Of a stretch of DNA of 64,000 nucleotides, positions 56,040 through 64,000 are shown piece by piece (position 1 is the stretch's first letter; every line of letters starts with the position of its first letter). The notes under the pieces were generated by a model, which searched no databases, had not been told where the DNA came from, and worked only from the letters and a program-made list of their open reading frames with translations. This DNA is from Emydura subglobosa (taxonomy: Eukaryota > Chordata > Testudines > Chelidae): NCBI GenBank assembly GCA_007922225.1, contig ML679958.1, forward strand, positions 53,648,838 through 53,712,837, in the 5' to 3' direction. Both the position numbers and the translations under genes were made by a program.

Positions 56040-58310
56040 CTGGGCCTTCCCGACCTCCCGTTGAGCACTCTTTTACAGCTGCCATGGAGCACACTACTGG
56101 TCAGAGGAGCTCCTGGTGTTGCTGCTGCTGCTGCTCCTCTTGCTTGGGGGCCCTGCTGGCCTGTCCCCCCCTGGCCGGCCAAGAGGCAGTGGGCAAGAGG
56201 TGCCTCCACCACCACTGCTGCCACTTCCGCCACCACCACCAGTGACGGGGCCTTCCCAGGCTGGCTGCTTGTTGACACCACCGCCTGGGAGCGTGCTGCT
56301 GCTTTGCCCATGAGGAGGAGGATGACCAACACCGTTACCACCACTGCTGTTGTGGGAGCACTGAGGAGGGGGCTGCCTTTTTTTTTGGACTGAGTGACTG
56401 CACTACCTCTGCTCTTGTGGTGGTGGGTACAGGTACTGTTGCTTCTGTGGGGAGAGGGGGAAGCGGTGTGGAGCCCTCCCCCAATCCATCTGCTCCACAC
56501 CCCACCACCACCATCTCCCCCTCCACAAATCCCAGCCACAGCTTGCTTCGTCTCCTCATCCTCAGCTGAGTCGCCTGTACCCTGGACTGACTGGGACTGC
56601 TGCAGCTGAAGGAACTTGCTCCACCAACCAGGTCCACCTGGGAGCACGTGTCCCCTTCCTCCCTCGTGGACCTTCCCTCCCTTCTCTGGCTCCATCTGGC
56701 CAGAGGTCTTCCCCTACCCTCTGCTTTGCCCTCTGGTGGTCCCAGTATGGCTCACCCTCCCTTTCCCTTCCCCTTGCAGTCTGCCCCACCCGCCCCTCCC
56801 TCCCCATATTTGCCCCTCCCCTTTTTCTCCCTCGGGTTTCCTCAGTTTTCCTGCCCCGCCCGGCCCCGAGTGTTTGTTGGCTTGCCCTGCCCTGCGCCCA
56901 CCCTTCATCGTTTGTTGCTTTGCCCCTGCCCTGCCCTGCTCCTCGGGATTCGTGTGCTCTTCCCTGCCCCACCCTTGCCCTATGCCTGACCCCCCCCACA
57001 TGTCTCTGCTACTTTTCCCTGCCCCGATCTGCTCCACCCTCTCAGTGCTCCCAGGTGCTCTTCAAATCCCATGAGCCCCTAGAACCCCCCCATTTCTTTT
57101 CATTTTGCCCCTTGTTCACAGCACCCCCTGATAATCTTGTAACCCCCCCCCCTTCCCAGTGCAGCCGGAGTAGTCGGCACCCCACACGTTCCCCCGTAAG
57201 TCCCTGAAGGAGGCTGCTGTCACTGAGCCTTCAGCTGCCCTCCCGACGAAGTCCAGCAGGTAGTGCTGGTCGCGGAGGAAGCTTCAGCAGTGAGGAGGAG
57301 TAGCACCCCCCCCTTGGAGGCCCTATTGGATTCCCTCCCCGGGGAAGCCTCAGAGGGAGCTGCCCCCAACACCCTGTCATTTCTGCCCCTCTTCGCCACC
57401 GAGGTGCTCGCCGCCTTGCCTCCAGTAAGGTAGCAACTGTGGTGGCGGAGGGGGATTATGGCTCCATGTTCACGGAGATCGAGTCCCTGGGTCTGACCCC
57501 AGTAACCCAGGGGGAGGACAACCCTTTGCCACCAGGTCTTGATCTGGGCGGCCTTGTGCCGTCCCCTCCCCTTCCTTCTCCCCTCCTTCCCCAGACTGCT
57601 CTCCCTGCCCTTGAGCCACCATATGATGCCTCCATTTGCCCGGCTGTGGATGGTATTATGCCTGCGGCTGCTGAGGCAACAGCTGGTGCCGAGCAGCCAT
57701 GCCCCGGGACATCTGAGGCAAGGCAGCTGTCCCCCACCCCTTCTGAGGGCCCTGACCCGAGCCACCCCCTGTCTTTCACAGGGGCTGCGGGCGCCGAGTC
57801 CACCATGGTGCCCGGGCCCAGTGTTGGCGAGGGCCCTCCCCCTGAACCCATGCCCCTGACACCTGTGCCGGGTCAGGCGGAGCCTCTGATCCCAGCCCTG
57901 CCCCCATCTCTGTCCCCATCCCCGATCCTGACCCTGACCCCGTTCCCACCCCTGACACCATTCCTGCCCCTCCCCTGACCATCTCCCATATTGCTACCAC
58001 CCATGGGGTTGTGTCATTTCCCCTTACATCAGCCAACTTCCGGGAGGAAGTATTTGAGTTCCCCCTCCCACTCGGGGCTGCAGTCTTCCCTCTGCTGCCG
58101 TCCCTTGTGCCGGGGATCGGGGCAGGCAGCGTGGCGCCCGCAACATTGGCGCCGCGTCAGGGGTCTGCCCCCTGTCTGCCCATCTCTGTCGGCCACGGGG
58201 CTGCTGCGGGGTCCCGGCTAGAAGACGGCCTGGGGTCTCCTACCCTGGCTCCCGAGATGCTGCGGGATGAGCTGCAGGCCTTTCTGCCAGCCTTGGAATT
58301 CAAATAGTAG
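56040..58310 (+). mobile_element. GC-rich 5' part of a retroelement (UTR plus ORF1/gag-like)
   Basis: About 2.3 kb of high GC in an AT-rich setting, with CAG/GCT and CCACCA runs (56110-56280, giving poly-Leu, poly-Ala or poly-Pro in different frames), a C/T-rich stretch (56640-57180), then a proline-rich frame. It stops abruptly at 58295-58306 and AT-rich DNA follows. LINEs normally keep their 3' end, so loss of the 3' part points to recombination, or to a gag-type LTR element. The large minus frames (56012-56695, 57220-57765 and others) are composition artefacts. Confidence 0.5.
57170..58306 (+). pseudogene. Broken proline-rich ORF1/gag-like reading frame
   Basis: Pieces in order: about 57250-57430 (EALLDSLPGEASEG, then LSFLPLFATEVLAALPP, broken by a stop at 57429-57431); 57439-57890 (GDYGSMFTEIESLGLTPVTQ, then many Pro, Ala and Gly); after a one-base shift near 57880-57900, a third frame runs to 58306 (DPDPDPVPTPDTIPAPPLT, ANFREEVFEFPLPLGAAVF, GSPTLAPEMLRDELQAFL). 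The last block looks like the start of a structured domain and is cut after QAFL. The two frames are continuous in style, which supports a frameshift in one ancestral protein. I think it is the N-terminal half of a turtle LINE ORF1 or gag-like protein. No zinc knuckle remains. The exact family is uncertain. Confidence 0.5.
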
Positions 58311-58875
58311 CACTCTCCTACTGCCCTCTGCCCTTGCTATATCACACAATATAACTAAATAATGCAATTACCTTATGCTAATGAAAAAAATAATGACATT
58401 TCCTAAAAATATAAAATACTACTTTTTCTCAGTGACCTGCTGAATCTTATTGCAGCCATTCCCATATTATTATGAAGTTAGGCACTATACTAACATATAG
58501 AGTTATAGAGGGAAAGAGTTAATGTGTTACCTGGGGCTTTCTGAACCTGAAACAATGGTAACTTCAATTTTTCCCTTTCCAGGTGGTTTCAAGAATAAAT
58601 TGATGGGGACACATTCTTGCATAACATGTAACCTGAAAAAATACCTATGCATGAAGACTAGTGACATAAGAAGGATGGAAGGACGAGGCTATGATCACAT
58701 ATGTATCATTTTTATTTGCAAAGATATATTTACAATTTTGTTTAACATTATTATGAATAATGTAAACGCAAACTATTCCCATCTTCCCATCAAATTATAA
58801 TTATTAATTGGCTGGTTCCTATAGGTGTCATGGCAGTGATACATCCTGAGAAGTGTATCAGCTTAAGAAGGTGTT
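58311..58875. other. AT-rich unique DNA
   Basis: The frame at 58522-58800 has no domain. Confidence 0.4.
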
Positions 58876-58880
58876 ATGTA

Positions 58881-58927
58881 TGTACAGTATGGACGGTACA
58901 GCTATGTAGTGTACAGTATGGACGGTA
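58881..58927 (+). repeat. 18-bp perfect direct repeat, 29-bp period
   Basis: 'tgtacagtatggacggta' at 58881-58898 and 58910-58927. Confidence 0.95.
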
Positions 58928-59329
58928 GTAAAAATACCAAGTAGGCATCTGAGGCTGGCACAAGCAGAATGGAAGTGGTAGAAAGCACTGCTCTAAGAGA
59001 CAGAGTGTTGAAGCAAGGAAGGCAGGTTTATGAAGGGTCTGATGGTGAGGAAAAGCTTGAGCTTGATATGATGAAAAATGTTTATTTAATGGAAGGTATA
59101 AGTGGGCTTGTTAGTTGCATAATGTGGTTAGTTTACTGTCTCTTCTGCAATGCTAACTCTTAAAAATGCATTGCCTAAGGGAAGAAGAACCTCCATGGAT
59201 GATTTGCAAACCTACTAATTTGATGTAATTCTAGAAAGCATTTCTTGTGGTATTTGACCAAGGACAATCCTGGAAAGCAATTAACCAAAGAAACTCAATA
59301 GTAAGATTTTTATTTTAAAAAGTACGTAA
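58928..59329. other. Unique DNA
   Basis: The 64-codon frame at 58969-59163 shows no domain. Confidence 0.35.
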
Positions 59330-60150
59330 TCTTCTAGGAATATGCAGAAAAAATTGAAATTAGGCATAATGTTTATTAATAGCTTGGCAGATATTTCATA
59401 GAAACCCAACATCAAAAAACTTCTTCTGTTTCATTTTAATTATGCAACACTGCTGTACTCATTGTCCTCACTTTTTAAAATGATTGTATATCTCACAAAA
59501 GTGTGTTTAAGGTGCATCGGAAACAGCTTCATACAATGATGAGAAGCATTATTTTCCTGGCATGCAGTTGTGGTGTGCAATTTTGCATGACATTACAGCT
59601 GCAGCCAGTACGAAAAAAGCCATTATTTCAATTCCAGTGGAAACAACGACAACCAAACCATTAAATCCTGCAATATTCTGAGGCTGAAGACACTCTTCAT
59701 TTCCATTCCTTTGTACTTAAACAAATTGATATGCACATACAGAGATGGAGTTATTTGGTTATAATTCTTTCCATCCAATTGCATTGCTTATTAATTCTGA
59801 TTTCAGCAGTGCATAAGTTGTTATTGTGAAAGTGCTTCTCCAAGTTAAGAAAAGCCCTCTTTCAAAATAATTGCAATTTCAATTCATCTGGAGTCTATAC
59901 TATCAAGGACTTATAAAAAATTACACACAAGAAACTCCAGACTAATTAAACTATTTACCTACCATAGGAACACTGATTTTCAGTATTATGCACACGCTCA
60001 TTAGTTTTAAGTTAGGATAGGCAAGCTCTCTTTGGCAGCAACTGCAATTTACATTGTGAAATCCTGTTGAGAATGCAGATAACTCTCAAGTATTTGAGTA
60101 AAATATACAGATAATGGAGAAAAGGGTTAGCATTTATAGATTTGTAATAG
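59330..60150. other. Repeat-free AT-rich stretch, candidate conserved non-coding DNA
   Basis: No repeat is recognised over about 820 bp. Homeodomain/POU-like cores are frequent (for example 'tttattaatagc', 'ttaattatgcaac', 'gcaattttgcatgac', 'ccaattgcattgc', 'ataattgcaattt'). This texture is common in vertebrate developmental enhancers, but also in plain AT-rich DNA, so conservation is a guess. Confidence 0.25.
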
Positions 60151-60599
60151 AAATAGCACCCAACTGGTTATTTTAAATTTAAAAGCACCCACCGCATTTA
60201 AGAAATAGAGCTATATCTCTTCATTTCCTAACATTCTCTATTTAATAGAAATAAAAATATAGTGCGTAGCATCTGCTCAGACCCAGAGCTACTAAAATTA
60301 GCCATGTGTACTTATGTTGCCTGGCCTGTCAATTATTTGTGAACAGTTTGCTCCAGTATTTGGAACCTGAATTAATGACCTGACCATGCCCAATAAAGGT
60401 TAGAAACAGTATTGTTTCACTGTGATAGGTGCCACATCAACAGCACTAGAGAAACTGACCTCCTCTATCAGCAGAATGAGCACAGTAAGAGCCATGGCAG
60501 TGCAATCTTCCACACATCGCCAAGGCCAATGTGCCTCTCCCATAATATAGAGAGATTGCCCTTGTATTACCTCTGTCTCTCTCAGACTGCCAACAAGGG
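60151..60599. other. Unclassified DNA
   Basis: 60400-60600 may belong to the neighbouring GC-richer element. The frame at 60412-60612 has no domain. Confidence 0.35.
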
Positions 60600-61776
60600 G
60601 GCCAGTTGTTAAGTTTATGGGTGTTTTTAGGGATGTCGGTGCCTGTCCATAAGGACCTGGACCACAGCTTCCAATTTATTTCACAAATAAAGGCGTCTGG
60701 ACAGGAGTCACACTAACAACTGAGATGAGTTGGTATTTCCGACTGTTTCCGAGTTGACAAGTCAGAGTTAAGGGATATCGGTGGTGAAATACACATACAT
60801 TTGTCTGCCATTGGCCATGCTTACTCTGTTCTGTGGCTCAGTAAAGGATTTCTTCCTCCTGGGCTATCACTCTTGTATCTTCCGTGGTGCCATAGGGTGA
60901 TACCACCTGGAGTGCCCTTCTGTGGCAGGTCATGTGATGATGAATGTACCTGCCTCAGTTTCCCTCCCATAAAGCCTCCAGAGATTCTATGCCAGGCTCT
61001 CTTGCCTTAACCATACCCCTCCTTGGGACTAGTTTATTACAAAAACATTGTATAAATACTCCAAAACATAAAGCCTCATCACAAAGTCCATTTATCACTC
61101 CCAGTTCATATAGTTCCTGAAATCCAGGACATCTAGTCCCTCCATGTGCCAAACCCACACTCTGGTGTCTTCTGCCACACCTGGCTGTTTGTCAGTCCTC
61201 TTCTAGCCTTCTTCCAGGACAGCCACACCAGCCTTTCCACATGGAGTGCTACTCCACTCTATCCAGCAGGTACCCCCACAGCCTCTCCGCTAGGAGATCG
61301 TCTACACCAGGGAAGCATCGCTCACTCCCCCCGACCTCTCACTGTCCCCCTAGGTCAATCTCTCTAGCATGGAGACCTCAGTGGGTCAGCCCAACATCTC
61401 CTTCCCTAACTTCAGGCATCTCCAGCCTTTGGCTCCAGCTGTTTGACTTAGAACCTGCAGGTAGCTCCTTCTGCTGCTCCCCTGGCCTTTAGCATTCTCC
61501 AGCCCTGGCTCTCTGGCTTGGGGAGGTCTTGCTGCTCTCTTTGTCTTCAGACTACCTAAGGAAACACCTACTTCTTCCAGGAACCTATTTCCCCTTGTTC
61601 CTGGCTGCTCTCATCTGCCCTTGAGGCATCAAGTCTTTCTCCTCTCAGATTCAACCTGGTTCTTTATAACCCAAGTGTTGCTTTGCCCTCTTAACTAGCC
61701 CAAAGTGGGACACCTGTTCTCGCCCAGGGATGCTGGATCTACATCAGTTAAAGGGGCGAGCCACCCTGTGACACGT
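60600..61776 (-). mobile_element. GC-richer LTR/UTR-like element on the minus strand
   Basis: On the minus strand it opens TGTCACAGGGTGGCTCGCCC (complement of 61754-61773), an LTR-like TG start. About 105 bp on there is a TATA-like TTATAAAG (complement of 61662-61669), and a GC-rich tail follows. Near 60943-60969 lies 'gcctcagtttccctccc', a motif common in sauropsid LTR-like repeats. No internal coding part is recognisable. The opposing short frames (60801-61492) are not genes. The left boundary is uncertain. Confidence 0.4.
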
Positions 61777-62199
61777 CTTCTTTCTTGACAGTGGTAACTA
61801 GAGCTCATTGAGATGATGAGGACACTAGGAAATGGTCAGCCAACACAAAACTCATTTCACAGCCTTTGATCCCAGCCTTGTCAGTTGCTGAGCATCTCTT
61901 GTGAGGAGCTGAGCACCCTCAGTTCTCATTGTTAACCAAATTGGATCCTTTTTTATTTTTGCATTTCAAAAGTACTCAGCCCCACAGCATCTGAGTGCAA
62001 TCTTTAACATTAACAATTGTTTTCTTTTTGTTTTCTCCTGGCTAAAGAGAATGCAGTAATCAATACAGAGTATTGAGGGAACAGTTTCCTCTTTATGTCC
62101 TTCTGGAGTATAGACTAGCTATTCAGAGCCAATACTGCTTGTTACAAACTGGAATGACAGAGGGGGAAAAAAACGAACCATTGCTAGGTCATACACTTT
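61777..62199. other. Unclassified DNA; short palindromic scrap at 61860-61940
   Basis: 'ttgctgagcatctcttgtga' / 'ggagctgagcaccctcagtt' resembles the short 'gctgagcac' palindromic repeat. Confidence 0.35.
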
Positions 62200-62760
62200 A
62201 ACATTGTACTTCATTTAACAGTTACACAGCACTCATACACTGGAGCACATAGATGGAAGTTAGAGAGCGCTAAAAATAAATAAGCTAAGGCATAAATAAT
62301 TTACATCACCAAGGCAAGAACATAATTAAGGTGACATTACCTTTTCTCAAGCCAGAAGGCATTTTTCTGAAAAGGTAAACACCAAGTTGGGAGAATTTAT
62401 CCATCGACTAAACTAACACGATCACTCATAAAGATTTGTAAAAGGTTTCACACGATTGCTTATGCTGCTGTTATGTTGATAGCCCAGTAAGAAAATTGCT
62501 AAGAATGTTGCCAAACAATAATTCATATATGCTGTGGTTTCAGATCACAAGACCTGCTGGTTAATAAATATTAGGCTCATTTTATTTTCCTTTTGCATCT
62601 TTCTATAGCAACAGACTGATTTTGTTCAGCCCTTTCTTATATTTATAGAGCTCTGTGTTCTCTCCAATTAATTAATGCAATAAATCTGAAATTCTTCTTT
62701 TTTTTTATTTTCACCAAACATCCACCTACATTTGCAGTGACCTTCCAATAACAGGATAGA
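62200..62760. other. Repeat-free AT-rich stretch, candidate conserved non-coding DNA
   Basis: No repeat recognised. It contains 'gctgtggtttcag' (RUNX-like TGTGGTTT, 62531-62543), 'aagtaaattt'-free TAAT cores and 'ttaattaatgcaata'. Function is speculative. Confidence 0.25.
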
Positions 62761-64000
62761 AGAATGGGAATATAAAGCCTCTTTTTAATGTGGGGTCCTT
62801 CAGCCTGGGAGATGGTACTTCTTTGTCTCTGATCAGAGTTTCCTCTTCTTGCTGGGTAGTGTGAGCCTCACCTCATGGGGACATCCAAGGATGTGATACT
62901 GCATGGATCTCCATGTCATGTGACTTCTACACTATCATTGAAGCCCACTGAAGTCAGTGGTACTCAGCAGGGACACAGGGATCTGTCCATTCAGTCCTTA
63001 CTGTGGAGGAGCTAATAGGCTGGAGGAGTGGGCAGCATCTACCACCCCTGGTATCCTTTAGGTGTATGTGTGGTACCTTTTAATTTCAAACAGAGGTTTA
63101 GAACAAAAAATTTCACATAGGGCTGGAGAGCAACCCCACCTCTCACTCATCCAGCACTAGGGGTTCTAGTCCCAGGGAGCTGGGGCTGTCTCCCTGCTCT
63201 GTGCATTGTAACATGGCAAACAGGGTTGTGTAGCACTCCCACGTTGCAACGCCACTCACTCAAATTTGGCCTGACCATCTCTCTGGTATGATGGAGGCCC
63301 AGCCAAACCTGCATGGCACTGCTACCATCTGCACCAGCTCACAGTGCCCATTGTGCCAGGCCCAGCCCTGCAAGTCGGGAGTCACCACTACTGGATGAGT
63401 GCGAGGTGGGCTCGGTCTCCAAGCCTTCCTCCACGTCTTCCCACCCTCCATTACAAAATCTGGCTCTGCCACTGACTTTTTATTTTAGCATTAAGGTCTA
63501 AGCTGCAAAAGTGAACGTGGGGCAGTGTCAGGTTGTTATAAGGTGAGATGGGATACTGTATGAAGAGCAACTAAAAACTCCTAGTTACTGTGCAAAAAAT
63601 CAATATCTTGGTCAGTATGGTTCAATCCATAGCATTAATTTCAAACTCTTACTTTGCTTTTCAGTTGATTAAAGAGATCTGAAAAAAAAAAAAAAAAAAC
63701 CACAACAGATTATTCACTTTTTTTATATGTGGCACTGTATATCAGAATTATAAAAAACATCTGATTTTCCTTTTTAGTTGTTTAATGTCTATTAATTCTG
63801 TCAGAACTGGAAAAATATGAAGAATCCACAACATTTTCAGGGTATTATCTCTCTGCTGAATAAGAGCAATTTTATTATACACAGATATTTTATGATAGTA
63901 AATATTTCACTAATCACAAGACTTGGGAAACAGTTAACTGTGCCCAAGGATCTCAGTAATTCAAAATTCTTTACATCTTTTTATGAACCTATAGGAGCTT
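62761..64000. other. Unclassified DNA, GC-richer at 63120-63475
   Basis: 63120-63475 is C-rich with 'gcatggcactgctaccatct' and 'cagtgcccattgtgccaggc'. It may be an unrecognised repeat, and the opposing frames at 63260-63501 follow its composition. An 18-base A run lies at 63682-63699. 63700-64000 is AT-rich and featureless. Confidence 0.35.

Noticed and set aside
56012..56695. Longest complete minus-strand frame (227 codons), Ala/Val/Gly-rich
   Set aside because: It lies in a GC-rich, triplet-repeat stretch where all six frames are long. No domain is visible, and its composition follows the CAG/CCA runs of the retroelement.
57220..57851. Minus-strand frames opposite the proline-rich frame
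   Set aside because: They mirror the plus-strand frame. The plus strand shows the coherent retroelement-like text, so these are antisense artefacts.
1..64000. CRISPR arrays, operons, bacterial promoters or ribosome binding sites
   Set aside because: Repeat content is vertebrate. The only regular arrays are micro- and minisatellites without spacer structure.

Overview
The window looks like nuclear DNA of an amniote, most probably a turtle, and reads as an intron or gene desert rather than a gene cluster. The evidence is the repeat content: at least eight CR1 LINE fragments with sauropsid 3' tails, two copies of the short SINE reading 'gtagc(c/t)gtgtt(a/g)gtc', a MIR/CORE-SINE, several hAT- and Harbinger-like MITEs with 'gtctacact' ends, and L2 relics. 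A crocodilian or other sauropsid is possible but less likely. No intact cellular protein-coding gene, rRNA or tRNA gene was found. Every long reading frame is a transposon relic, a GC-rich or pyrimidine-rich artefact, or a run through N.

Layout. 1-4.2 kb: a GC-rich element bounded by direct repeats with an inner 44-bp minisatellite (494-1834), then an LTR-like element with a 34/35-bp inverted repeat (3060-4235). 4.2-8.4 kb: AT-rich unique DNA, an old repeat split by a palindromic MITE, and a Harbinger-like MITE. 8.4-13.9 kb: the densest mosaic, with a CR1 tail fused to a decayed ZBED/Charlie-like hAT transposase (together giving a false chimeric ORF), an LTR-like piece, a hAT-type MITE, more CR1 and a MIR. 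14-24 kb: mostly unique, with a turtle SINE, CR1 pieces and a three-half-site RFX X-box cluster at 15.8 kb. 24-26 kb: tRNA-like modules in inverted arrangement. 26-33 kb: unique DNA, short palindromic repeats and a solo-LTR candidate on the minus strand, then a 400-bp assembly gap (33308-33707). 34-47 kb: MITEs, an L2 reverse-transcriptase relic, CR1 copies, and a stacked MITE-MITE-CR1 block at 45.3-46.5 kb. 47-55 kb: old MITE pieces, a retroelement promoter-like module and a long minus-strand L2 relic. 55.5-58.3 kb: a GC-rich island carrying a broken, proline-rich ORF1/gag-like frame. 58.3-64 kb: two repeat-poor AT-rich stretches that could be conserved non-coding DNA, flanking another minus-strand TATA-bearing element.

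The parts do not act together as a pathway. What the window records is successive transposition (L2, MIR, hAT, CR1, MITEs, LTRs) into non-coding DNA. I found no convincing new biological system. The best leads are the RFX site cluster, the strongly conserved inverted repeat at 3.2-3.6 kb, the tRNA-like inverted cluster, and the CR1-hAT fusion. Family names and boundaries are from pattern recognition only and need a repeat-library search.
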